Below the pieces are notes generated by a model. It was not told where the DNA came from. It saw only the letters and a list, made by a program, of their open reading frames with translations, and did not search any database. Made by a program: the position numbers and the translations under genes. DNA of 64,000 bases from Vibrio splendidus (GTDB lineage Bacteria; Pseudomonadota; Gammaproteobacteria; Enterobacterales; Vibrionaceae), in NCBI RefSeq assembly GCF_002873455.1, contig NZ_MCUN01000046.1, positions 1-64,000 on the forward strand. Reading direction: 5' to 3'. Of this stretch, positions 8,300 through 16,395 are shown one piece after another. Position 1 is the stretch's first letter. The number at the start of each line of letters is the position of its first letter.

Positions 8300-8632
8300 T
8301 TATGCACAACACTTCTTGTATTTCTTACCGCTACCGCAAGAGCATGGGTCGTTACGGTTAGGTGTCTTTTCGAACGTCATTGTTTTTGGCTTGTTTAGCA
8401 ACGTGTCGAACTCAAGCGTATTTTCTTCTTTGGTTGCATCAACAGATACAGTAACAAAGATTGAATGCTCAGCCGCGATTGCTTCAACTTCTGCTTTACG
8501 AGCTTCAGTTTGAACCATTACCGCAACTGGTGACTCTTCAGTACCCACTTTAACATCGCGGTTTACATTGTAGCCAGCAAGAACGTGGTTCTGTCTTGTT
8601 TCTATACGGCCTTTGAAAAATAGTTTCGACAT
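8300..8632 (-). CDS. PBPRA1643 family SWIM/SEC-C metal-binding protein
   Basis: A 110-residue protein ending in a SEC-C zinc motif, DPCSCGSGKKYKKCC (about residues 95-109), the module found at the SecA C-terminus. The N-terminal part KGRIETRQNHVLAGYNVNR matches what is known as the PBPRA1643 family of marine gammaproteobacteria. The molecular role is unknown; SEC-C motifs bind zinc and can contact SecB or ribosomal partners. It is transcribed against its neighbours with its own terminator, unlike the cassette-like genes around it. Confidence 0.88.
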   Translation of the reverse strand: MSKLFFKGRIETRQNHVLAGYNVNRDVKVGTEESPVAVMVQTEARKAEVEAIAAEHSIFVTVSVDATKEENTLEFDTLLNKPKTMTFEKTPNRNDPCSCGSGKKYKKCCA

Positions 8633-8857
8633 TGGGTACTCACAAAATTTGGGATGACGCTATTCCTATACTGGGTAGCGTTATAGAGCGGGGGATTATA
8701 CGCATATATTCCAATTGATAAAGCAGTGATGTGGTTAAAGGTTGTGGGTTTTTGTTTACTAGCAATTATTTGTTCTATTGCTTTTGCTCATTAGACCAAT
8801 TTTGAAACTCAGGACAATAAGATTTCCCTTAACTGGGCTTCGAGTGATAAATTGAAA

Positions 8858-9036
8858 TCATCAATTTAAACAACGAGATATCCTACGAAGCGGATACGCA
8901 ATTTACTCGTAATATTGAAGCCGACCTAGTAAGAACGCAAATGTGATTGCAGTGGCTGCAGGCTACAACCGATCTGAACCTGAAAATTGGTAAACCAAGC
9001 CCGATTATATTGCTAACAGTGTTGAGATCTTTTAAT
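8858..9036 (+). pseudogene. remnant of an unidentified coding region
   Basis: The 468-bp gap 8633-9100 contains no intact gene. One frame reads INLNNEISYEADTQFTRN and continues to DLVRTQM before a stop near 8943. The next frame takes over with VIAVAAGYNRSEPENW, a stop, then TKPDYIANSVEIF. The joined reading looks protein-like, and its end resembles the tail of HAD-type phosphatases, but that is a guess. No start codon or ribosome site is evident. Confidence 0.3.
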
Positions 9037-9100
9037 GATCATTGGCAAATACGGTTAATCAGTATCGTTTGATTAAATCTAGTTAATTTAAGGAAGAATA

Positions 9101-9484
9101 ATGACACCAAAACAAGTGGTATTAGGTTTTTGGGATGCAATGCGCAGTAATGATTTTTCAAAGGCGAGTGAATGGCTAGCGGAAGATTTTGAAGGATATT
9201 GGCCTCAGTCGTCTGAACTGACGGTAGGGCGTGACAACTTCACTGCAATCAATGCTGAATACCCAGCCAATGGTGTTTGGGAATTCACCCTCAATTCGAT
9301 TGTTTGTGAGGGGGATACCGTTGTGACGGATGTTTCAGTTACTGACAGCGTATTGAAAGATCGAGTGATTACCTTTCACACGGTTGTTGATGGTTTAATT
9401 CAAAAGCAAACTGAGTTTTGGCCAGACCCATTCGAAGCGCCGGTGTGGCGATCGCAGTGGGTTCAGGTTGTGACGAATAATTAG
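9101..9484 (+). CDS. NTF2-like/SnoaL-like family protein
   Basis: A 127-residue protein of the NTF2-like fold. The N-terminal QVVLGFWDAMRSNDFSKA and WLAEDFEGYWPQS strands and the late HTVVDGLIQKQTEFWPDPF are typical of SnoaL/ketosteroid-isomerase-like proteins. These are small enzymes or ligand binders; no catalytic residue set is clear enough to name a reaction. TTAAGGAAG precedes the ATG. A second NTF2-like cassette gene lies at 35736. Confidence 0.85.
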   Translation: MTPKQVVLGFWDAMRSNDFSKASEWLAEDFEGYWPQSSELTVGRDNFTAINAEYPANGVWEFTLNSIVCEGDTVVTDVSVTDSVLKDRVITFHTVVDGLIQKQTEFWPDPFEAPVWRSQWVQVVTNN

Positions 9485-9489
9485 TTTGT

Positions 9490-9562
9490 ATCGATACGAT
9501 CAGTTTTTATCGAACAATCAGGTTATATCGAACAATCAGGTTTCATCGAAAAATCAGGTTAT
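9490..9562. repeat. four 18-bp degenerate tandem repeats
   Basis: Units ATCGAACAATCAGGTTAT, ATCGAACAATCAGGTTTC and ATCGAAAAATCAGGTTAT follow a more diverged ATCGATACGATCAGTTTT copy without gaps. They fill the gap between the NTF2-like and SDR genes and end 28 bp before the SDR start. Confidence 0.85.
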
Positions 9563-9590
9563 AACAAACAAGTGGCATTAGGAGGTTTCA

Positions 9591-10322
9591 TTGAACAAGG
9601 TAGCGATTGTAACAGGCGGAAGCCGAGGTATTGGCGCAGCGACATCTAAATTGTTGGCCAGTAAAGGCTATGCCGTATGTGTTAATTTCATACACAACGA
9701 ATCGAGAGCTGAAGATCTGGTGAATGAGATTCGTGAGCAGGGCGGAACCGCTATCAGTGTAAGAGCTGATGTGTCTGTTGAATCGGATGTAAAATCCTTG
9801 TTCGAGATTGCTCGTAACAAGCTAGGCCCAGTCACTCATTTGGTTAATAATGCCGGGATCTTGTTTAACCAATCGGCATTGGTTGATATTGAACTGGATC
9901 GCTTTGAAAAGGTAATGAAGTCGAATGTGTCTAGCTGCTTCCTGTGCAGTAAAGCCTTTATTAAACAAGCTGACGGTGCGGGTTCGATTGTAAATGTATC
10001 GTCTGCCGCTTCTCGAACGGGTGCGCCGTTCGAATATGTGGACTATGCGGCATCTAAAGGTGCGATGGATTCACTCACCAAAGGTTTATCGCTTGAATTG
10101 GCTGCACGTAATATCCGAGTTAATGGTGTAAGGCCGGGTTGTATCTACACCGAAATGCACGCTGACGGCGGAGAACCAGGGCGAGTTGATAGACTAGCCT
10201 CGCAACTACCGCTACAACGAGGTGGCACGCCAGAAGAAGTGGCTAACTCAATCGCTTGGCTATTGTCAGACGAAGCTTCTTATGTAACTGGCTCATTTAT
10301 TGACATTGCGGGTGGGCGATAA
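9591..10322 (+). CDS. SDR family oxidoreductase (FabG-like)
   Basis: A 243-residue classical short-chain dehydrogenase/reductase. The nucleotide-binding TGGSRGIGAAT is at residues 8-18, NNAG at about 86-89, the catalytic Ser in VNVSSAASRTG and YAASK (about 152-156) complete the Ser-Tyr-Lys triad. The length fits the family. It starts at TTG 9591, directly after a perfect AGGAGG. NADP(H) preference is suggested by the early SRG but not proven. The substrate is unknown; a housekeeping FabG is unlikely because no fatty-acid genes are near. Confidence 0.92.
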   Translation: MNKVAIVTGGSRGIGAATSKLLASKGYAVCVNFIHNESRAEDLVNEIREQGGTAISVRADVSVESDVKSLFEIARNKLGPVTHLVNNAGILFNQSALVDIELDRFEKVMKSNVSSCFLCSKAFIKQADGAGSIVNVSSAASRTGAPFEYVDYAASKGAMDSLTKGLSLELAARNIRVNGVRPGCIYTEMHADGGEPGRVDRLASQLPLQRGGTPEEVANSIAWLLSDEASYVTGSFIDIAGGR

Positions 10323-10416
10323 AGCTCTGAAGCCTTTACACTCAGATAAATCAGATAGATCCATAAAAACGCTATTAAACGTACCCAACTAAAAGAATGA
10401 AACTAAGAGTACAAAC

Positions 10417-11040
10417 ATGCAAAACTATTTTGAAAGTCCGTTTGTCGGAAAATCACTCAAAGAACAAGTGACCAATCCAAATATTATTGTGGGTGAGCAC
10501 AGCTACTACTCGGGTTACTACCATAACCACAGTTTTGATGATTGCGCGCGTTACCTATTACCGGATAGAACAGACATCGATAAATTGATCATCGGTAGTT
10601 ATTGCTCAATTGGTTCTGGCGCTGTGTTTATGATGGCGGGTAACCAAGGCCACCAAAATCAGTGGGTGAGTACCTTCCCGTTCTTCTACCAAGACGACGA
10701 GAAGTTTGAAGATGCGATAGACGGCTTCGAACGCTCTGGTGATACCGTGATTGGTAACGATGTGTGGATTGGCACAGAAGCCATGATCATGAGTGGTGTT
10801 AAGATTGGTGATGGTGCAATTATCGCAAGTCGAGCCGTTGTGACGAAAGACGTGGCACCATACTCGATTGTTGGTTCAAACCCTGCGCGTCACATCCGCT
10901 ATCGTTTCAATGAGTCCGAAATCGCTCAGTTGCTAGAAATGAAATGGTGGGAGTGGAGCGAAGAGCAAATCAAAGGTGCCATGTCATTGATGTGTTCTTC
11001 AGATATCGACGGGCTTTACCAATACTGGAAGACGCTCTAG
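10417..11040 (+). CDS. CatB-type (XAT) chloramphenicol/xenobiotic O-acetyltransferase
   Basis: A 207-residue left-handed beta-helix acetyltransferase. The N-terminal NIIVGEHSYYSGYYHNHSF (about residues 22-40), LIIGSYCSIGSG, the active-site-type loop MAGNQGHQNQW with its His (about 78), and VIGNDVWIGTEAMIMSGVKI (about 111-130) match type B chloramphenicol acetyltransferases, including cassette-borne CatB9 of vibrios. Acetyl-CoA-dependent acetylation of chloramphenicol or a related hydroxyl compound is the family activity; resistance is not proven by sequence. Close to the usual CatB length. Confidence 0.88.
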   Translation: MQNYFESPFVGKSLKEQVTNPNIIVGEHSYYSGYYHNHSFDDCARYLLPDRTDIDKLIIGSYCSIGSGAVFMMAGNQGHQNQWVSTFPFFYQDDEKFEDAIDGFERSGDTVIGNDVWIGTEAMIMSGVKIGDGAIIASRAVVTKDVAPYSIVGSNPARHIRYRFNESEIAQLLEMKWWEWSEEQIKGAMSLMCSSDIDGLYQYWKTL

Positions 11041-11101
11041 TTACCGCTGTCCCAACTTAGCCACTTGATGCTTATACAAGAATACTCAAACAAGCGAAAA
11101 C

Positions 11102-11466
11102 TTACTGAATTGAATCTATGTACGACAAGATATCCAATGCGTCTTGTTTGGTAATAGCCCCTTCCCACGCTGGCATACCTTGTTCTACATCACCCTCTAA
11201 AATGTCATCCGCCAAAGAACTTGGACTGGTAAAAAATCCTCCAAGTTCATTTGAGATGTTAGCGGGTTCGTTTGGTAATGAAGCGACTGTGGGGCCGTCT
11301 CCATGACCCTTGTCACCATGGCACACCTGACAAAGCTGCTGATATTTGGCTTTACCATTGGCGAAGTGGCTGGCATCGACTTTTGAAGCAGCACTCGCAT
11401 TAAAGTCATCATTGAAGCGACTAATCCCAAGAAAGTTAATACGTGTAAATGGTTCATGGTTTGCAT
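11102..11466 (-). pseudogene. frameshifted periplasmic cytochrome c
   Basis: The haem c domain is intact: CQVCHGDKGHGDG binds haem and GMPAW supplies the axial Met. In its frame the N-terminus is not a signal peptide. In the next frame, MNHLHVLTFLGLVASMMTL starts at 11457 (or MQTM at 11466) and is a good signal peptide. Joining the two near 11396-11405 gives ...MMTLNASAASKVD, with a natural cleavage site, so a single lost base explains the break. As written the protein could not be exported for haem attachment. A sequencing error is the main alternative. Confidence 0.75.
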
Positions 11467-11686
11467 TGTTTTGCTCTCGATTATTATTTAACAATGAAAG
11501 AATAAACTGGTGCGAGTAGAAGAAACGTGAATAGGTAAAGCGGGATTAAGCTAAATTTAAAAGTAAGCTCAAAAATAAATTTAGTTGCGAACCAACATCA
11601 ACGTGATTTAGATAAATGATTGATTATATGCATATTGCATAGTATGGCATGTCGCATTAGCGTGGTGGATGAATTGGAGGGGTATT

Positions 11687-11938
11687 ATGATTAGTTGCAA
11701 TGATTACGATTATATTGAGATTGTGTGTATGCACCGATACCCAATCAAACTAACGCTGAAATCTGGCGAACAGATTGAATGTGTCGGATTAGATACTCAA
11801 CGCAATGATAGCCGTGAAGAGTGTATTAAAGTCAGTGTTCAAGGGACAGAACAACTTGTCGTACTCACTGATCTTTCCACACTAGAAGTCTGTGTCGACA
11901 ATCCTCATTTTCAGCAGATTTCATTCAAAACGTCATAG
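11687..11938 (+). CDS. rof: Rho-binding antiterminator (Rof) family protein
   Basis: An 83-residue protein starting MISCNDYDYIEIVCMHRYP, the classic N-terminus of Rof (YaeO), which binds Rho near its primary RNA-binding site and inhibits termination. The strands KLTLKSGEQIECVGLD and QLVVLTDLSTLEV fit the Sm-like fold of the family. The upstream ATG 11669 is in frame, but GGAGGGG lies between it and ATG 11687, which is therefore the start. E. coli Rof is 84 residues, so length agrees. The gene is followed by the zinc-ribbon gene after 8 bp. Confidence 0.85.
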   Translation: MISCNDYDYIEIVCMHRYPIKLTLKSGEQIECVGLDTQRNDSREECIKVSVQGTEQLVVLTDLSTLEVCVDNPHFQQISFKTS

Positions 11939-11946
11939 GTTTTCAA

Positions 11947-12180
11947 ATGAATAACACGATAGAACAATGCTATTGCACCGTATGCCGAGAAGACACACAA
12001 CACGTTGTTGTGTTGGTCAGAAAGACGAGTGCGTTTGCAGACAAACCTAACCAAAAGCGAAGCGAGTTTTGGGCTGGCATGATAAAAGGTTGGTTCCTTG
12101 GTCCGTTTATCGCTTCAATGGATGAGTTTTCTCGTCATCTTGTCTGTGAAAAGTGTGGTCATAAAGAGATACAAGATTAG
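11947..12180 (+). CDS. zinc-ribbon miniprotein
   Basis: A 77-residue protein with CYCTVCREDTQH (about residues 8-19) and LVCEKCGHKE (about 64-73). Between them lies a helix-like WAGMIKGWFLGPFIASM that is amphipathic to hydrophobic. It shares spacing and cysteine context with 5528 and 7953. Only 8 bp separate it from the rof stop codon, so the two are probably co-transcribed. Function unknown. Confidence 0.7.
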   Translation: MNNTIEQCYCTVCREDTQHVVVLVRKTSAFADKPNQKRSEFWAGMIKGWFLGPFIASMDEFSRHLVCEKCGHKEIQD

Positions 12181-12227
12181 TTAAGACTCTATATAGTTAC
12201 AGTGTTGATTGGCTTAGGAATAAACAA

Positions 12228-12698
12228 ATGAAAGTAGAAATGATTGAAGCCGTTAAGGCGTATGGTTTTTCAGTAAGAACCAATAATACCGATGAGATTG
12301 ACCCAGCCAAAGCTAAGATAGGCCAATTATGGCAGGGCTTTTTTGATCAGGTTTTCCCTAAATTGACTCCAGATTCAAAAGTGTATGGTGTCTATACCAA
12401 CTACGAGTCTGACTCTACGGGTGAATTTGATGTTGTTGCTTGTACCAATGTGCTTGCAGATCAAAATTTAGATGACTTATTCAAAACTGCGGATAACTTT
12501 GTAGAAACCGAAATACAAGCAGGCAAGTACTTAACGTTTTCTGCTGAAGGTGAGCTACCTCAAGCCGTGATCGATCTATGGGGTGACGTTTGGACGTATT
12601 TTAACGCTCCCGATTGTCCGCATATTCGTGCTTACACGACAGACTTTGAATTCTATAAAGGCGAAACTGAGGTCGAGATTTCTATAGCGATTAAATAA
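12228..12698 (+). CDS. GyrI-like/AraC effector-binding domain protein
   Basis: A 156-residue stand-alone GyrI-like small-molecule-binding domain. EAVKAYGFSVRTNN is the first strand-helix of the fold, KIGQLWQGFFDQVFPKL (about 30-46) the central helix, YGVYTNYESDSTGEFDVVAC (about 53-72) the second repeat, and the final YTTDFEFYK followed by VEISIAIK closes it. There is no DNA-binding HTH, so this resembles SbmC/GyrI or effector-binding modules. Acts in the cytoplasm; ligand unknown. TTAGGAATAAAC precedes the ATG. Confidence 0.85.
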   Translation: MKVEMIEAVKAYGFSVRTNNTDEIDPAKAKIGQLWQGFFDQVFPKLTPDSKVYGVYTNYESDSTGEFDVVACTNVLADQNLDDLFKTADNFVETEIQAGKYLTFSAEGELPQAVIDLWGDVWTYFNAPDCPHIRAYTTDFEFYKGETEVEISIAIK

Positions 12699-12753
12699 GG
12701 CTTTTGCTTGTAGCTTGTTGACTATAAAAGCTAGTGGTAACAGATGAATAAAA

Positions 12754-12785
12754 AAGAGCCGCTCTATATGAGTGGCTCTTTTTTT
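12754..12785. terminator. bidirectional Rho-independent terminator
   Basis: AAGAGCCGCTC and GAGTGGCTCTT form an 11-bp stem with one G-T pair, flanked by A and T runs on opposite sides. It sits between the convergent GyrI-like gene and gltS. Confidence 0.9.
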
Positions 12786-12813
12786 GAGGCTACCTTGCCC
12801 AGAATAAAACTAA

Positions 12814-14037
12814 CTACATCATTCTCATGAAGTAAGGAATAATCAGGGCGTTCGCTAAATCAATGAAGAACGCACACACTAAAGGTACGATGATAAAGGC
12901 TTGTGTTGAGTGACCATACTTTTGGCTGACCGCAGACATGTTGGCCATCGCTGTTGGTGTTGAACCCAGTGAAATCCCACCGAAACCGGCACAGACAACG
13001 GCGGCATCATAAGTTTTACCCATCGACGGGAAAACAACAAAGATATTGATGATGACAGCCAACAAAAGCTGCATTGCCAGTATTGCGAAGATTGGGCCGG
13101 CTAAATCAATTAATGTCCATAATTGCATGCTCATTAACGACATTGCCAAAAACGTACCCAGAGAAATTTCGGCAATGAGGTCTATCGCAGGAGAGCGTGT
13201 CGGCCATTTCGCTCCAGAGATTCTTGGGTAAGAGTCCGGTATTAAGTTAGTAATGACGATACCAGCAAACAAACAAGACACGAACAATGGTAATTGTAAG
13301 CCTGCTTGACTGATCAATTCATTCAGCAACGCACCGACGATAACGCAGATATGGATGGCTAAAACGGCGTCTAGGAACTGAAATGATGTCAGACTTTGTT
13401 GCTGTTTAGTCTTACTTGAATTTTGCGAATTGGATTGGTCATCGTTAGGTTTAAGGTTGTGTCGTTTGATAAGGAACTTTGCAATAGGCCCACCCATTAA
13501 ACTGGCTAGGATCAGTCCGAATGTTGCACTAGCGATACCGATTTCCATTGCGCTTTCTAATCCAAATTCTTCACCCACTTTTGGTGCCCAAGCGATAGCT
13601 GTACCGTGGCCACCAATTAATGAAATACTGCCGCTTAGTAGGCCAAAAACAGGCTCTAAACCAAACATAGACGCGACAGAAATACCGACGATGTTTTGCA
13701 TGATCATAAAGAAGATGGTGATCGCGAGCAGAATGACTAACGGTTTTCCACCTTTGAACAGGTCTTTCAAGCTTGAATTGATGCCGATTGTCGTAAAGAA
13801 ATAAACCAATAAAACGTCGCGAGCCAATAGGTCAAACTGAACTTCAATGGATGTTGTTGCATAAAGCGAAGCAAACAACAACGAAGCTAAGATCCCACCA
13901 GATACGGGTTCTGGAATACTAAACTCTTTTAAAAAGCCAATGACCTGGTTAAGCCTTCGACCGATGAATAGAACCACAATACCCATGGTCACCGCAAAGA
14001 ATGACCCTAGGTGTAAGACGTTGTTTTCAAATTCCAT
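12814..14037 (-). CDS. gltS: sodium/glutamate symporter GltS
   Basis: A 407-residue inner-membrane Na+/glutamate symporter with ten or more hydrophobic segments. The two re-entrant pore-loop signatures are visible: SISLIGGHGTAIAW (about residues 137-150) and GFGGISLGSTPTAMANM (about 354-370). The hydrophilic Asn/Gln/Ser/Lys-rich loop near residue 200 separates the two inverted halves, as in E. coli GltS (401 residues). It is convergent with the upstream block and marks the change from cassette-like to core genes. Confidence 0.95.
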   Translation of the reverse strand: MEFENNVLHLGSFFAVTMGIVVLFIGRRLNQVIGFLKEFSIPEPVSGGILASLLFASLYATTSIEVQFDLLARDVLLVYFFTTIGINSSLKDLFKGGKPLVILLAITIFFMIMQNIVGISVASMFGLEPVFGLLSGSISLIGGHGTAIAWAPKVGEEFGLESAMEIGIASATFGLILASLMGGPIAKFLIKRHNLKPNDDQSNSQNSSKTKQQQSLTSFQFLDAVLAIHICVIVGALLNELISQAGLQLPLFVSCLFAGIVITNLIPDSYPRISGAKWPTRSPAIDLIAEISLGTFLAMSLMSMQLWTLIDLAGPIFAILAMQLLLAVIINIFVVFPSMGKTYDAAVVCAGFGGISLGSTPTAMANMSAVSQKYGHSTQAFIIVPLVCAFFIDLANALIIPYFMRMM

Positions 14038-14113
14038 AATAAGCCTGTATAAGTAAAATTCTGACGTGTGTTATGACTGTCTATACGTTATTTAATAAGC
14101 AACTAGGTTAGCA

Positions 14114-15487
14114 TTATTTTTGGTTGCCAAAAGATAAGAATGTTTGAAATTCAGTATCTGAGATAAGTTGTTTGTTTCCCTCCTCAATGAGTATGTCGAC
14201 GTTTTCTTTGTCTATCATGAAATCTGTCGGGATTTGATTGAGTAGGTAGCGTTTAGCGCTGTTATTGGTTTTGTTCAAGCTGACCTCAATGAAGTAAGGG
14301 GTAACCTTGTGATCTTGATAAGAGGCAAATTCTGACCAAGATTCTAATTCGTCAACGATGAGATCTTTGGTCGTATCATTATAACGGTGCAGTTGAATGT
14401 CTGTGATGACGTCTACCGTCTGTTTCATGCTTGGTGCTTCAAGAGAGCGACCAATTCCGGATTCTGGCATTGTTGCGGCATCAACCGAAATGATGACAAT
14501 AGGGCGAGCGTTTTGATTTCCATGTAAACTTTTTAGCTGTTCTTTGTCGTTGTACCGCAAGTATTCAAATATCTCGTAGACTGACAACAAACCGAGGTTA
14601 TCCGTAATCCCGCCATCAACCAAATGAAGATAATTAACGTCGTCTTTATTGCTATATGACTTCAGCGATTTGATCAGATTTCGGTTGCGGTAGCTTGTCG
14701 TATCAAATGAAGGCTGCAAGTGCTCTGTTTTGTCACAATCTTTTTTGTTCTCAAGTACAACAGGGGTGAATACAAAAGGGACGGCAGAAGATGCAGTCAC
14801 TGAACTCGAAACTGAATAACTGTTTAAGTCTGAGCAAATGAGATCAAAGTATTCTTGTGTAAATGAAAAGCGAGAACCTGTTGAGATATCAGTAGCGTTA
14901 ATCACGATGTATGGTGCGCCATCACGTCGAATATCAGCGAATGTACTATCACCAAAGATGTTGGCCTCGTAATAGTCTGTCGCTTTGTCGGTTCTTGTCG
15001 CGTATGAGAACCAATAGGTAGGAGACAACACGATAGAGAGTAGGTCTTTAGAGACTTCGTGATAAAGAAACGCCTCTTCGTAATCTTCAAATATCTTGTC
15101 GCCATATAAGCCGTAATAGGCGGCTGTAAAACTCCCTCCCGACACGGAGCTGATCATGTCTACTTCTTCTAATAGATTGATACTTTCGCCATCGATTTCC
15201 ATATTTGTATCGCGCAATGCCTGCAATACGCCATAAGAAAGCGCGGCAGCACGTGTACCACCTCCAGAAAAAGAGAGGATTAAGGTGACTTTGTCGTCTT
15301 GTTTATGGAAGTTTTCAGCGGTGTAGGATTGGTTCGGTGGTTCGTCTAACTGACTTGTGTTGGTTGTTTTATTTTTAGCACTACAACCAGAAAGATTGAG
15401 TGAGAAGGCTACTAACAATGATATTTGCGTTAACCCTTTCAGCCAATACTCTGGTTTGTCTAATGCGTTACTTTTGGTTTTCGACAT
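14114..15487 (-). CDS. patatin-like phospholipase lipoprotein
   Basis: A 457-residue patatin-family lipid acyl hydrolase. The N-terminus ends in a lipobox LSGC (about residue 35), so it is predicted to be a lipoprotein. The oxyanion-hole loop SFSGGGTRAAALSYG (about 70-84), the nucleophile motif SSVSGGS (about 111-117) and the VDGGITDNLG motif with the catalytic Asp (about 288) form a complete Ser-Asp dyad. I use ATG 15487; the frame opens at TTG 15499 and neither start has a good ribosome site. Activity on phospholipids is the family expectation. Confidence 0.88.
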   Translation of the reverse strand: MSKTKSNALDKPEYWLKGLTQISLLVAFSLNLSGCSAKNKTTNTSQLDEPPNQSYTAENFHKQDDKVTLILSFSGGGTRAAALSYGVLQALRDTNMEIDGESINLLEEVDMISSVSGGSFTAAYYGLYGDKIFEDYEEAFLYHEVSKDLLSIVLSPTYWFSYATRTDKATDYYEANIFGDSTFADIRRDGAPYIVINATDISTGSRFSFTQEYFDLICSDLNSYSVSSSVTASSAVPFVFTPVVLENKKDCDKTEHLQPSFDTTSYRNRNLIKSLKSYSNKDDVNYLHLVDGGITDNLGLLSVYEIFEYLRYNDKEQLKSLHGNQNARPIVIISVDAATMPESGIGRSLEAPSMKQTVDVITDIQLHRYNDTTKDLIVDELESWSEFASYQDHKVTPYFIEVSLNKTNNSAKRYLLNQIPTDFMIDKENVDILIEEGNKQLISDTEFQTFLSFGNQK

Positions 15488-15631
15488 AGTGCATTTCAAA
15501 CTGACGTGTTGTTGAGTGAAATGCTATTTTCGTTGATATTAGATAGGCCATCAATGGCGCTGCCTGTAATTCAGTGTCACGATTTTCGTAACAATTCAGA
15601 GCTCATTACGCTCATATAGAACGATTTAGCA

Positions 15632-16303
15632 CTACCCAAAAAGACAATCTTGTTTGGTTTCATTCCACAAAGGGTATTGTTTCATTACTTGGGTATAGAG
15701 CTTACTTTCTAGGTGCGCTCTTAACCAACGTCCTACGCTTTGGTATTCAGATTGCACAAACCACTTCTTTTCTACACGCACAAATTGGCTGACGAATGGC
15801 ATCACTGCAAAATCGGCTAGGCTTGGTGTGTCGCCGAACAGGTAGGGATGAAGGGTCAGTTTACTTTCGAGTTCAGATATAAATTCTTCGCAGTTGTGCC
15901 TGCGTTGTTCACTATCATCGTTTCGATAACGTACTGAAGCGCGGTATTTCTCTAAGTGACCAATAAACTCATTGTCGTTGGTTTTAATAAGCTGGTGGAT
16001 CGACTCACTTAAGGTGGGATTGCTCGAACGCAGAAGATCTTGAGGATCGTTTTGCTCCAACGCCCAATTCATCACATCGATGCTTTGCTCTATGATTGTC
16101 CCTTGTGGCAAAACCAATACCGGGACGGTACCTTTTGGCGAACTGGCCAATAGTTCGCTAGGCTTATCTTTGGTCACGATTTCTCTAAGTAACACTTTTT
16201 GCTGGGACAAGGCGATCCCCATTCTCCCGCGCATCGCGTAAGGGCAGCGTCTTAAAGAATAAAGGATCGGTAAATCGGATTCGTTTGGCATTATTGAGGT
16301 CAT
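15632..16303 (-). CDS. glutathione S-transferase family protein
   Basis: A 223-residue GST-fold protein. The N-terminal thioredoxin-like domain begins LYSLRRCPYAMRGRMGI, with Ser and Cys at the usual active-site position, and includes KGTVPVLVLPQGTIIEQS with the cis-Pro and the glutathione gamma-glutamyl-binding ES-like turn (QS here). The helical C-terminal domain contains FGDTPSLADFAVMPFVSQF. The start may be ATG 16291 (MPNESD) rather than 16303. It diverges from the U32 gene across a 92-bp gap. Substrate unknown. Confidence 0.9.
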   Translation of the reverse strand: MTSIMPNESDLPILYSLRRCPYAMRGRMGIALSQQKVLLREIVTKDKPSELLASSPKGTVPVLVLPQGTIIEQSIDVMNWALEQNDPQDLLRSSNPTLSESIHQLIKTNDNEFIGHLEKYRASVRYRNDDSEQRRHNCEEFISELESKLTLHPYLFGDTPSLADFAVMPFVSQFVRVEKKWFVQSEYQSVGRWLRAHLESKLYTQVMKQYPLWNETKQDCLFG

Positions 16304-16395
16304 TTAGTTTGAAAAGTGTTGTTAGGTGGTAAAGAGATCGTGATGTAGGTAGAATACGCGGCTTAAAAATTATAAGTAAGTGAGCGACTTCAAAA

